Source: Sediminibacterium roseum (lineage in GTDB: Bacteria; Bacteroidota; Bacteroidia; Chitinophagales; Chitinophagaceae). Taken from it: 64,000 nt of DNA. A program made the position numbers and the translations under genes. The stretch is from the NCBI RefSeq assembly GCF_009939005.1, contig NZ_JAACJS010000015.1:1242325-1306324 (forward strand), given 5' to 3'. How positions within the stretch are numbered: the stretch's first letter is position 1; each line of letters starts with the position of its first letter. Shown piece by piece: positions 36,132 to 45,016 of this stretch. The notes beneath the pieces were generated by a model. It was not told where the DNA came from. It saw only the letters and a program-made list of their open reading frames with translations, and did no database searches.

Positions 36132-39100
36132 TTATCCTTTTTTGTTAACTACCACTTTCAACAGAATGTCATTGATCTCGATCTCTGTACCATCTGCTAT
36201 TTCAGCTGACCAGTCAATGGTATCTGCCAGAATTTCGCGGCAAATATAGTCGTTATACTTAATAATGGACGGCTTGAGGTCTTTATTGTCAAGCACGGTC
36301 ACGAATATACGGTCTGTGAGTTCAAAACCGCTTTCTTTTCTGATATTTTGTACGCGGTTCACGAATTCGCGCGCATCGCCTTCCTGCTTCAGTTCTTCGC
36401 TGATGGTGATGTCGAGCGCCACGGTAAGACTGCCCTTGTTGGCCACACTCCAGCCGGGAATATCTTCCGCCACTATGTCTACATCGCCCAATTCAATCGT
36501 AACTGTCTCGCCATCAATCGATAAATCGTATTTCCCGTCTTTTTCAATGGTGGCGATGTCCTGCTGGCTAAAGCTGCTGATGGCCGCGCTTACGGCTTTC
36601 ATCTTTGCTCCCATCCTGGTTCCGAGGGCCTTGAAGTTGGCCTTGATCTTTTTGCTGATCACACCTTCCGTTTCAGTGATGTAAACCATCTCCTTCACAT
36701 TAACTTCTGCTTTAATAAGATCTTCGATCTTTTCGAGCTGGGTTTTCATCCGCGCATCCAGAACAGGGATCATCACCTTTTGTAACGGCTGGCGAACCTT
36801 AATGTTCACTTTTTTACGGAGTGAAAGCACGAGCGAGCACACATCCTGCGCCAATTGCATCCTTTCCTCCAGCGACACATCGATCGCCTGCTCATCAGCC
36901 ACCGGGAAATCGGCATGGTGAACCGATTCGACGCTGAATTTTTGCGTAACCGAATCCAGGTTCCTGAAAACAGCATCGCTGAAGAAAGGAGAGATCGGCG
37001 CCATCAGGCGAACGATCGTTTCCAGGCACTCATACAAAGTCTGGTAGGCTGCGATCTTATCTCCCTCGTACTCGCCTTTCCAGAAACGGCGGCGGCAAAG
37101 ACGCACATACCAGTTGCTCAGCTGCTCATCCACAAATTCTTCAATGAAACGCCCGGCGAGCGTGGGCTCGTAATCGTCCATCGCGCGGGTTACGTTTTTG
37201 ACGAGGGTATTGAGCGACGACAAGATCCACCTGTCGATCTCGGGTCTTTCCGCCAATGGAACGCGCTCCTGCTCAAAGGCAAAGCCATCCACATTCGCAT
37301 AAAGCGCAAAGAACTGGTAGGTATTGTAAAGCGTGCCGAAGAATTTTCGTTGTACCTCCTGTATCCCCGCGAGGTCGAATTTGAGGTTGTCCCATGGCGA
37401 TGCATTGGTGATGAGGTACCAACGTGTAGCATCCGCCCCGTATTTTTCGATGGTCTCGAAAGGGTTTACCACGTTGCCGAGGCGTTTGCTCATTTTATTG
37501 CCATCCTTATCCAGTACCAGCCCGTTGCTTACCACTGTTTTATAGGCCACGCTATCAAAGAGCATTACACCCAGTGCGTGCAGCGTATAAAACCAGCCAC
37601 GCGTCTGGTCAACGCCCTCCGCAATAAAATCTGCCGGGAAGGCCTGTCCTTTATCGATCAGGTCTTTGTTTTGAAATGGATAGTGCCATTGCGCGTAAGG
37701 CATGGCCCCGCTGTCGAACCACACATCGATCAGGTCAGCAACCCGCTTCATTGGTTTGCCCGATGCACTTACAAGGATAATATCATCGACAAATGGTTTG
37801 TGCAGGTCGAGGATGCCTTCGTGCAGGTAATGGCTGTTCACCCCGCTGCCCAGTACTTCGTTTGCCTTGCGGATGCCTTCGTTCAGTTCTGCAATGGAGC
37901 CGATGCAAACTTCTTCTTCGCCGTCTTCTGTTCTCCACACAGGAAGCGGAGTTCCCCAATAGCGGCTGCGGCTGAGGTTCCAGTCTACCATGTTCTCGAG
38001 CCAGTTGCCAAAGCGCCCTTCACCTGTTGAACGCGGTTTCCAGTTGATGGTTTTGTTCAGCTCAACCATGCGTTCTTTTACAGCGGTGGTTTTGATGAAC
38101 CAGGCATCGAGCGGGTAATACAGAACGGGTTTATCCGTTCTCCAGCAATGCGGGTAGCTGTGCTCGTATTTTTCTACTTTGAAAGCACGGTTTTCTTTTT
38201 TGAGTTTTACGCTGATGTCTACGTTCACATCAACGTAATCTTTTTCATCCTTGTAGTTCTTTACATAGCGGTTGCTGAATTCACCGAGGCCGTCTGCAAA
38301 TTTCCCCTGCCTGTCAACCATCGTAAGAATACCGATGTTGTATTTTTTTCCTACGCGGTAATCGTCTGCACCAAATGCCGGCGCCGTGTGTACGATGCCC
38401 GTACCGTCTTCCGTGGTCACAAAATCACCAACAATCACGCGGAAAGGTTTTGCATCCGGTGTGATCTCTTTGATCACCTCTAACGAGTTGGCCGGGTAAG
38501 GAAGCAATTGTTCATACTCCGCATTTTCAACCTGCGAACCTTTGAATGATACAAGGATTTTGTAAGGAAGGATTTTTGCTTTCTCATCATACCCCTCAAA
38601 ATCCCCGTTCTCTCCTTCCGGCTTGAAATACTTGCCCAGCAAGGCTTTGGCAAGTACTACGTTTACAGGAAGATGTGTGTAGGGGTTGAATGTTTTTACA
38701 AGAACGTATTCAATGTTGGCCCCTACGGTAAGGCCGAGGTTTGAAGGAAGTGTCCATGGAGTGGTTGTCCATGCCATGAAGAACACCTCGTCGTTGCCTG
38801 CTGCGTCGAACAGGAATTGCGTATTTTCGTTCTTCACTGCTTTGAACATGGCAACAGCGGAAGTATCTTTCACATCCTTGTAAGTGCCGGGCTGGTTCAG
38901 CTCATGAGAACTCAAACCCGTTCCCGCTGCGGGAGAATAGGGCTGGATGCTTACGCTTTCGTAGAGCAATCCTTTTTTATACAGTTCGCTCAGGATCCAC
39001 CAGAGCGTTTCGATGTAATTGTTTTCGTAGGTTATGTAGGGATCGTTCAGATCAACCCAATAACCCATTTTCGTTGTAAGTTCATCCCATTTGCCTTTGT

Positions 39101-39485
39101 AACGAAGCACGGCTTCGCGGCATTTCTGGTTGTATTCTTCAACGGATATTTTTTTACCGATGTCTTCTTTCGTAATGCCCAGTTCTTTCTCCACACCAAG
39201 TTCTATGGGCAGGCCATGCGTATCCCAGCCGCCCTTTCTTTTTACCTGGAAGCCCTGCATGGTTTTGTAACGGCAAACCATGTCTTTCAACGTACGCGAG
39301 ATCACATGGTGAATCCCCGGCATACCATTGGCGCTTGGCGGGCCCTCATAAAATACGAATGGTTTCTTGCCTTCGCGCAGGGAAACACTTTTTTCAAAAG
39401 CTTCTCCCCTGCTCCATTTGTTCAATATTTCCTGTTCGATGGCCGGAAGGTTGAGTCCGGAGAATTCTGGATATTTTGCGTTCAT
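36132..39485 (-). CDS. ileS: Isoleucyl-tRNA synthetase
   Basis: This 1,117-residue class I enzyme charges tRNA-Ile. I use the ATG at 39485 (MNAKYPEFSGLNLP); the open frame to 39599 is unlikely because a -7 box lies at 39505. The HIGH-like region is the Bacteroidota type (GPPSANGMPGIHHVISRT, near residue 50), the KMSKR loop reads GNKMSKRLGN near 660, and the Trp motif WDTHGLPIELGVEKELG near 85 is normal. The length and the sequence style resemble the eukaryote-like (type 2) synthetases, some of which resist mupirocin; that property is not shown here. The dksA-like gene is co-transcribed downstream. Confidence 0.96.
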   Translation of the reverse strand: MNAKYPEFSGLNLPAIEQEILNKWSRGEAFEKSVSLREGKKPFVFYEGPPSANGMPGIHHVISRTLKDMVCRYKTMQGFQVKRKGGWDTHGLPIELGVEKELGITKEDIGKKISVEEYNQKCREAVLRYKGKWDELTTKMGYWVDLNDPYITYENNYIETLWWILSELYKKGLLYESVSIQPYSPAAGTGLSSHELNQPGTYKDVKDTSAVAMFKAVKNENTQFLFDAAGNDEVFFMAWTTTPWTLPSNLGLTVGANIEYVLVKTFNPYTHLPVNVVLAKALLGKYFKPEGENGDFEGYDEKAKILPYKILVSFKGSQVENAEYEQLLPYPANSLEVIKEITPDAKPFRVIVGDFVTTEDGTGIVHTAPAFGADDYRVGKKYNIGILTMVDRQGKFADGLGEFSNRYVKNYKDEKDYVDVNVDISVKLKKENRAFKVEKYEHSYPHCWRTDKPVLYYPLDAWFIKTTAVKERMVELNKTINWKPRSTGEGRFGNWLENMVDWNLSRSRYWGTPLPVWRTEDGEEEVCIGSIAELNEGIRKANEVLGSGVNSHYLHEGILDLHKPFVDDIILVSASGKPMKRVADLIDVWFDSGAMPYAQWHYPFQNKDLIDKGQAFPADFIAEGVDQTRGWFYTLHALGVMLFDSVAYKTVVSNGLVLDKDGNKMSKRLGNVVNPFETIEKYGADATRWYLITNASPWDNLKFDLAGIQEVQRKFFGTLYNTYQFFALYANVDGFAFEQERVPLAERPEIDRWILSSLNTLVKNVTRAMDDYEPTLAGRFIEEFVDEQLSNWYVRLCRRRFWKGEYEGDKIAAYQTLYECLETIVRLMAPISPFFSDAVFRNLDSVTQKFSVESVHHADFPVADEQAIDVSLEERMQLAQDVCSLVLSLRKKVNIKVRQPLQKVMIPVLDARMKTQLEKIEDLIKAEVNVKEMVYITETEGVISKKIKANFKALGTRMGAKMKAVSAAISSFSQQDIATIEKDGKYDLSIDGETVTIELGDVDIVAEDIPGWSVANKGSLTVALDITISEELKQEGDAREFVNRVQNIRKESGFELTDRIFVTVLDNKDLKPSIIKYNDYICREILADTIDWSAEIADGTEIEINDILLKVVVNKKG

Positions 39486-39504
39486 AAACCTGTAAAAATG
39501 GGGG

Positions 39505-39512
39505 CAAAGGTA
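39505..39512 (-). promoter_or_regulatory. Putative -7 box for the ileS operon
   Basis: The minus strand reads TACCTTTG, an exact TAnnTTTG box, 19 bases before the ileS ATG at 39485. No clear TTG at the -33 position. Confidence 0.45.
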
Positions 39513-39627
39513 CGAAAAAGCTGCGAGCCATGAGCTGCGTCCAGCAAGGTTTCGGCGGCGAAAAACACCGGGAAAATCACTTTTATCATCTTTTTTCATT
39601 ATATATTGCCTTTTTTGCGATCAACCT

Positions 39628-40539
39628 ATGCGAACACTGCTTTTTATTCTTTTATCGATTTGTTGTTTTGCGTCGGCAGGGCAGCAGCAATCGTTGCGCT
39701 ACCAACTGCAGAAAGGCGAAACCTATATGCTTCGTTTTATCAGCGAAGGGCAATCGTTGATCACGCTCAAGGACAAAAAGGTGCTATTGACCTCCACACG
39801 CGAAACATTGCTGGAATTAAAAGTTGTGGGTGAGAAACGCCACAGGTATGTGTTTGAAGCGAGGTATAAAAAAGTTTCGCACATCCTGCACTCAGATGCA
39901 ACCCATAAAGAATACGTTCTCAGCAATACCGACTCTTCGGGCAAAGAACTATCGGCCTACATTATTAAAAAGCTGATCGACCGCCCTTTTTCGATCCACA
40001 TGAACGACCTCGGTTACATCGACCAAATCAAAGGCATCGATGAAATGATCGGGACCGAAGTTGCGGACCGGTTCAAACAGTTCCCGGATAGTGTGCAGTC
40101 AATGATCGCATCGGACGCGTCAAGATCCTTTGGGAATCTTGCGCTCAAAAACACATTGCAACCCTACACACATATTTATGCCCCCGATGGAACCACACAT
40201 TGGAGAACGGCTTCGCAGGTAACCAAACCATCACAATTTAATATCGTGATGTACATCGGCATGATGGAAACATCGCGGTTGAAACTGGTGGCCGGGGGAG
40301 ATCTTTTTATACAAGAGGATCATTATGTAGGAGCAGGCATCAGCGAAGGCTCAAAAATGCTTGGCAAAATAAGATCCGATATAGAGCTGGATGTAAGAAC
40401 AGGATGGCCCTCCACAACTTTTCTTGTACAGGACCTTGCGGGAGAAACAACAGAAACAAGAAGCGGACAGGCAACCACAAAATTTCCCTGCAGGTTGCAC
40501 TGTGAAATAAAGTACAAAGTGTGGAAGGTAGATCGTTGA
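39628..40539 (+). CDS. Secreted protein of unknown function
   Basis: This 303-residue protein has a clear signal peptide (LLFILLSICCFASAG). The mature part is rich in beta-strand patterns and opens LRYQLQKGETYMLRFISEGQ, similar in style to Bacteroidota secreted proteins annotated as DUF6263, but I cannot confirm that family. It has no lipobox, no T9SS C-terminal domain and no catalytic motif that I recognise. The next gene, 74 bases downstream, also encodes a small exported protein of unknown function, so the two may belong together. Confidence 0.5.
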   Translation: MRTLLFILLSICCFASAGQQQSLRYQLQKGETYMLRFISEGQSLITLKDKKVLLTSTRETLLELKVVGEKRHRYVFEARYKKVSHILHSDATHKEYVLSNTDSSGKELSAYIIKKLIDRPFSIHMNDLGYIDQIKGIDEMIGTEVADRFKQFPDSVQSMIASDASRSFGNLALKNTLQPYTHIYAPDGTTHWRTASQVTKPSQFNIVMYIGMMETSRLKLVAGGDLFIQEDHYVGAGISEGSKMLGKIRSDIELDVRTGWPSTTFLVQDLAGETTETRSGQATTKFPCRLHCEIKYKVWKVDR

Positions 40540-40613
40540 AAAAAACGGGGCTATTTTTTACGCACTAATTTATAGATCACTTTACCACGATCAAAAACTT
40601 AAACCGATTTAAT

Positions 40614-41033
40614 ATGGCAAGGTTAATAATAATTTTATTCTGTCTATCAAGCTGCCTTACTGGCGCAAACGGGCAATCCAAAATACCGGTTGATGCGTGC
40701 GGTTTTCTTGCGCACCCGAAATTCAGGAATGGCAGGGATACGATCTCAATTAAAGTCGTTTGCAAAGAGGTGGGGCCCCCAGTGTTGGAAAAGTATATCC
40801 TGAGAAAAATCAGGCTTAGGGAGAAAGATTTCGGATACAGCCTTTTCTTCACCCCTGTAAACTGCAATAAAACTTATGGAATTCCTTCCAGCGATAAAAG
40901 CAAAGAGGCGCTGGCCGTATTTAGCGAGGAATCTGTGGGAAGGATCTTTACGATCCGATGTATCGTATTCAAAGATTTGGAAGTGGACGGCAGGCCATTC
41001 TTTGTAATCGACAGGATCCGGGCCAGTAAATAA
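40614..41033 (+). CDS. Small exported protein of unknown function
   Basis: This 139-residue protein has a signal-like N-terminus (ARLIIILFCLSSCLTGANGQ). The mature part is rich in Lys, Arg and Phe (RNGRDTISIKVVCKEVGPP, KIRLREKDFGYSLFFTPVN) and has several Cys. No family is recognised. It ends close to the converging hemJ gene with no terminator visible in the 10-base gap, so antisense overlap of transcripts is possible. Confidence 0.5.
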   Translation: MARLIIILFCLSSCLTGANGQSKIPVDACGFLAHPKFRNGRDTISIKVVCKEVGPPVLEKYILRKIRLREKDFGYSLFFTPVNCNKTYGIPSSDKSKEALAVFSEESVGRIFTIRCIVFKDLEVDGRPFFVIDRIRASK

Positions 41034-41043
41034 ATTCCTCCTG

Positions 41044-41598
41044 TTAACCCGAATTCTTTTTGCGTATGGTCTTGTAAACCCTGATCGCCATCATCAGCAC
41101 AGCAATCAAAACGATTAAGCCGGAAAGTCCCCATACAAAACTGAGCGCCTGTTTCACCACCGCCAGCATTACGATGGCTATGAGAAAAATGGTTGCCACT
41201 TCGTTCCAGATGCGCAGTTGCTGCGACGTATACCTGTAAACGCCCCTGCTTTCTTCTTTTACTATTTTGTGAAGTGTAAAATGATACGCATATAAAAACG
41301 CGACGAATACCAACTTGATCAAAAGCCATTTACCTTCCTGTTGCAGAAGGGTTTTGTGCCAGCCACCCATAAACATTACCACCGGGCCGAGGATCAAAGT
41401 AATCACTGCAGAGGGCCATGTGATGCCATACCACAATCTTTTCATCATAATACCAAACTGCGCGCGCAACACATTTTTTTCAGCTTCCGTTTTATCACCC
41501 GCCTCCGTAGCATAAATAAAAAGCCGCGGCATATAGAACAGCCCGGCAAACCAGGTTACAATGAAAATGATATGGAGCGCTTTCAAATAGAAATACAT
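41044..41598 (-). CDS. hemJ: Protoporphyrinogen oxidase HemJ
   Basis: This 184-residue membrane protein oxidises protoporphyrinogen IX to protoporphyrin IX. The N-terminal motif YLKALHIIFIVTWFAGLFYMPRLF, with its conserved His near residue 9, and EGKWLLIKLVFVAFLYAYHFTLHK later are typical of the UPF0093/HemJ family. About five hydrophobic segments are visible. It lies 8 bases downstream of hemH, which uses its product, and it completes the set in this heme locus. No other protoporphyrinogen oxidase (hemG or hemY) is in the window. Confidence 0.92.
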   Translation of the reverse strand: MYFYLKALHIIFIVTWFAGLFYMPRLFIYATEAGDKTEAEKNVLRAQFGIMMKRLWYGITWPSAVITLILGPVVMFMGGWHKTLLQQEGKWLLIKLVFVAFLYAYHFTLHKIVKEESRGVYRYTSQQLRIWNEVATIFLIAIVMLAVVKQALSFVWGLSGLIVLIAVLMMAIRVYKTIRKKNSG

Positions 41599-41606
41599 AG
41601 CATGCG

Positions 41607-42668
41607 TTACTTTAGTACCATTTCATGGTTGCCGGCCCTGAGCGCACCGATCCATCCCGCCAACGCAGCTACCCACAACGGATGCGTATTCAAACAAGGA
41701 ATCATGTGATAGGATTCTCCGCCGGCATTCATAAATGATTCTTTACCGCGTTCTTCGATCTCTTCCAGTGTTTCCAGGCAATCGCTCACAAATGCCGGGC
41801 AAACAACCAGTAGTTTCTTGATGCCTTCTTTCGGCATTTCTTCCAAACGCACGTCTGTAAAGGGTTGCAGCCATCCTTTTCCCAGGCGCGACTGGAATGA
41901 AATGCTGTATTTTTCTTTGGGGATGTTCAGCTTTTCCGCTACCAGTTTTGTTGTAGCGAACACCTGGTGGCGGTAACAGGTTGCATGCGCAACAGACGCC
42001 GTATCGCAACAATTACCCGCCTTCAGGCAATGGCAACCCGTAGGATCTGTTTTGCGTACATGCCGTTCAGGAATGCCATGGTAACTGAACAACAGGTGAT
42101 CGTAATCATCCGTAAGATGCGAAGCAATGTTTTCCGATAATGCATTGATGTATTGCGTCTCGTTGTAAAACGGTTTGATCACGGTAAGTTTGAAGGGATA
42201 CCCTTTGCCCGCGTGCTGCAGCCGTGCATATTCAACGGCGGTTTCGTAACTGCTCATTGCATAGTGAGGATACAGGGGGACCAGTACTACCTCATCCAGG
42301 CCGGGGTTTTGCTGCAGCAGCTCGTCGTATGCTTTTTTCGGCGACGGGTTGCCGTAACGCATCGCAATGGCCACCGGCTCTTCCAGTTGTTGCTGAAGCG
42401 CCTGCTGCAATTGTTTGGTGAGCACCACCAGGGGCGAGCCTTCTTTTGTCCAGATGGTCCTGTAGGCCTCCGCCGATTTCGGCGCGCGGAACGGAACAAT
42501 GATGCCCCTCACCAGCAAGGCCCTCGGAACAAGCGGTATGTCTATCACGCGGCTGTCCATCAGGAACTGGTTCAGGTACCTCCTTACATCTTTTACTTCC
42601 GTAGAATCGGGCGAGCCGAGGTTCATCAACAGGATGGCGCGTTTGGCGGGTTGTGGGTTGTTTGACAT
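41607..42668 (-). CDS. hemH: Ferrochelatase
   Basis: This 353-residue enzyme (start ATG at 42668, MSNNPQPAKRAIL) inserts Fe(II) into protoporphyrin IX, the last step of protoheme synthesis. Motifs are AILLMNLGSPDSTEVKDVRRYL near the N-terminus, catalytic His in LLFSYHGIPERHVRK near residue 195, and the acidic metal site near VSDCLETLEEIEERG. A Cys-rich insert follows the catalytic His (CHCLKAGNCCDT and CYRHQ), reminiscent of the clusters that hold [2Fe-2S] centres in some ferrochelatases. It is followed by hemJ and diverges from hemA. Confidence 0.95.
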   Translation of the reverse strand: MSNNPQPAKRAILLMNLGSPDSTEVKDVRRYLNQFLMDSRVIDIPLVPRALLVRGIIVPFRAPKSAEAYRTIWTKEGSPLVVLTKQLQQALQQQLEEPVAIAMRYGNPSPKKAYDELLQQNPGLDEVVLVPLYPHYAMSSYETAVEYARLQHAGKGYPFKLTVIKPFYNETQYINALSENIASHLTDDYDHLLFSYHGIPERHVRKTDPTGCHCLKAGNCCDTASVAHATCYRHQVFATTKLVAEKLNIPKEKYSISFQSRLGKGWLQPFTDVRLEEMPKEGIKKLLVVCPAFVSDCLETLEEIEERGKESFMNAGGESYHMIPCLNTHPLWVAALAGWIGALRAGNHEMVLK

Positions 42669-42675
42669 GAGGGTG

Positions 42676-42683
42676 CAAATGTA
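42676..42683 (-). promoter_or_regulatory. Putative -7 box for hemH-hemJ
   Basis: The minus strand reads TACATTTG (exact TAnnTTTG), 7 bases from the hemH ATG, with TTTA 19 bases upstream as a possible -33 element. The mRNA would be leaderless or nearly so. Confidence 0.4.
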
Positions 42684-42812
42684 AAGCAACAATCACAACG
42701 TGTAAATGCAGGGGCACAAATACCACCCCCGGTTTTGAGGGCCACAAGGGCGAAAGAAGGAGAAATGACAATTGAATGACGAAAAAACTGCTTTTCGCGA
42801 TAACGGGAAGGA

Positions 42813-42820
42813 TACCTTTG
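42813..42820 (+). promoter_or_regulatory. Putative -7 box for the hemACDEFBL genes
   Basis: TACCTTTG matches the Bacteroidota -7 consensus exactly, 36 bases before the hemA start at 42857. It supports that start over the open frame to 42776. Confidence 0.45.
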
Positions 42821-42856
42821 CGTACTTATTTACAAAGCCCAAATGGCCAGCCGAAC

Positions 42857-44059
42857 ATGGAGATGAACCAATTTTTTGTAGCAGGGATCAATTACAGGAA
42901 AACCGATGCGGTTATGCGCGGCGATTTTGCTGTAAATGCGGATCAATACGCATCCCTTTTACAAAAAGCCAAGGCGCATGGTTTAAAGGAATTGTTCATA
43001 TTAAGCACCTGCAACCGCACCGAGATCTATGCGGTAGCGCCGGATGCAACCTTGCTTATTGATCTGCTCTGCAGCGAAACCGTTGGTTCGGCCGAGGCCT
43101 TTAAACAGCTCGCATACATCAAACAGGGCGAAGAAGCCATCGAACATATTTTTTCCGTGGGGGCAGGGCTCGATTCCCAGATCCTCGGCGATTATGAGAT
43201 CGTGGGGCAAATGAAACTCGCGGTCAAGTTTGCAAAACAACATGGCTGTATCGGGTCGTTCCTGGAACGTCTTTACAATACGGTATTGCAATCATCCAAA
43301 GTCATCAAGAACGAAACGGCATTGAGTGGCGGAACCATCTCGGTTTCTTTTGCTGCCATACAGTTCATCAAGGAACAGGCGGCCAATACATCCAACAAAA
43401 AAATTGTTTTGCTGGGCACAGGAAAGATCGGCCGCAACACATGCAAGAACATCATTGATTATTTAGGCACCAAGAACATTACGCTTATTAACCGTACCGA
43501 TTTCAAAGCGGTATCGATGGCCATTGAGCTGGGATTGCGGTATGCGCCCTATGCAGAAATGAAACAGCACATCGATAACGCCGATATCGTGATCGTGGCC
43601 ACCAATGCAGAAAAAGCGGTGATCACGAAAGAAAGCCTTGCCGCAAGCGGGCCAAAGATCCTGATCGACCTATCCATACCCAATAACATTGAACCCGCCG
43701 TGGGACAGTTGCCACACATCAGGCTGGCGAATGTCGACGACCTGTCGATGATCAACGACCAAACCTTACAGAATCGTTTGGCGGAGGTTCCCAAAGCAAT
43801 GCACATTATCCAGCAACACATACTTGAGTTCCGCGAATGGTTCGGCCTGCGCAAACATGTGCCGGTACTGAGGGCGGTAAAGCAAAAGCTGAGTGAAATG
43901 CACAATTGCGGGCTCTTTTCGGCCGCACACCCATCGCCACTCATTGATCAGGATGCTATTCAGAAAGTAGTGAACACGGTTGCCGTAAAAATGCGCAGCC
44001 AGCATCAGCCCGGATGTTACTATATTGAGGCGATCAATGATTTTATGACCATCAACTAA
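42857..44059 (+). CDS. hemA: Glutamyl-tRNA reductase
   Basis: This 400-residue NADPH enzyme reduces Glu-tRNA to glutamate-1-semialdehyde, the committed step of C5 heme synthesis. The catalytic Cys lies in ELFILSTCNRTEIYAV near residue 50, VGAGLDSQILGDYEIVGQMK near 110 is the binding region, and the NADPH site is KIVLLGTGKIGRNTC near 180. I place the start at 42857 (MEMNQFFVAGINY) because the Bacteroidota -7 box lies at 42813 and the residues encoded upstream look non-coding; a start at 42863 is also possible. hemC follows after 3 bases. Confidence 0.95.
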   Translation: MEMNQFFVAGINYRKTDAVMRGDFAVNADQYASLLQKAKAHGLKELFILSTCNRTEIYAVAPDATLLIDLLCSETVGSAEAFKQLAYIKQGEEAIEHIFSVGAGLDSQILGDYEIVGQMKLAVKFAKQHGCIGSFLERLYNTVLQSSKVIKNETALSGGTISVSFAAIQFIKEQAANTSNKKIVLLGTGKIGRNTCKNIIDYLGTKNITLINRTDFKAVSMAIELGLRYAPYAEMKQHIDNADIVIVATNAEKAVITKESLAASGPKILIDLSIPNNIEPAVGQLPHIRLANVDDLSMINDQTLQNRLAEVPKAMHIIQQHILEFREWFGLRKHVPVLRAVKQKLSEMHNCGLFSAAHPSPLIDQDAIQKVVNTVAVKMRSQHQPGCYYIEAINDFMTIN

Positions 44060-44062
44060 AAC

Positions 44063-45016
44063 ATGAAAAACGCATTACGGATCGGAACGCGCGACAGCCA
44101 GCTGGCTGTCTGGCAAGCCACATTGGTGCAGGACCAACTGCGCGCCAACAACATCGCTTCCGAACTTGTGCTCATCAAAAGCGAAGGCGACATCGACCTC
44201 GTTACACCTCTGTATGAGCTGGGCGTTCAGGGCATTTTTACCCAGACACTGGATGCCGCCCTGTTGAACAACCGCATCGATATAGCGGTTCATTCCATGA
44301 AAGACGTTCCCACCCAACCCGCCAAAGGAATTGTGCAGGCAGCGGTGTTGAAGCGGGCCTCTTACAAAGACCTGCTCGTGTATAAAACCGGCGATACCGG
44401 ATTTATAAATACCGTGAAGGGTGATGCGGCGAACGTTGACACGCATGCGCCATTCACCATAGCCACCAGCAGCATACGCCGCAAGGCCCAATGGCTGCAC
44501 CGGTTTCCGGGTCATACCATTGAAAACCTGCGCGGCAATGTGAACACGCGCCTGCGCAAAGTGGAAGAGAGCAACTGGAACGGCGCCATTTTTGCCGCAG
44601 CGGGATTGGAGCGGATCGGCCTTCGCCCTGAAAATGCAATTGAACTCGACTGGATGTTGCCCGCCCCCGCACAAGGAGCCATCATGATCGTTTGCAAAGA
44701 ACCGGACCAGTTTGCAAAAGACGCCTGTGCAGTACTGAACGACGACGCAACCGAACTTTGCACAAAAATTGAACGCGATTTTTTACGCGCCCTGCTGGGC
44801 GGATGCGCAACACCCATCAGTGCATTGGCAGAATGGAAAGAAGGAAATATTTTCTTCAGGGGAAATATCTTATCGGTAGATGGGAAAGAAAAAATAGAAG
44901 TAGAACTCGATGTCGCTTCTTCCGGAAGCGAAAACCTCGGCACACGCGCCGCAGCGGAATTGCTTGCAAAGGGTGGCGACAACATCATAAACGCGATCAG
45001 GAATGGCGGGGCATAA
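44063..45016 (+). CDS. hemC: Hydroxymethylbilane synthase (porphobilinogen deaminase)
   Basis: This 317-residue enzyme joins four porphobilinogen molecules into hydroxymethylbilane. Visible marks are RIGTRDSQLAVWQATLVQ at the start, AVHSMKDVPTQPAKG with the catalytic Asp-containing region near 80, SSIRRKAQWL near 134, and the dipyrromethane-cofactor Cys in LLGGCATPISALAEW near 248. Length is normal. Its last 14 bases overlap hemD, so translation of the two is coupled. Confidence 0.96.
   Translation: MKNALRIGTRDSQLAVWQATLVQDQLRANNIASELVLIKSEGDIDLVTPLYELGVQGIFTQTLDAALLNNRIDIAVHSMKDVPTQPAKGIVQAAVLKRASYKDLLVYKTGDTGFINTVKGDAANVDTHAPFTIATSSIRRKAQWLHRFPGHTIENLRGNVNTRLRKVEESNWNGAIFAAAGLERIGLRPENAIELDWMLPAPAQGAIMIVCKEPDQFAKDACAVLNDDATELCTKIERDFLRALLGGCATPISALAEWKEGNIFFRGNILSVDGKEKIEVELDVASSGSENLGTRAAAELLAKGGDNIINAIRNGGA

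Noticed and set aside
42776..42856. N-terminal extension of hemA
   Set aside because: The extension includes the -7 box at 42813 and its residues do not fit the start of glutamyl-tRNA reductases.
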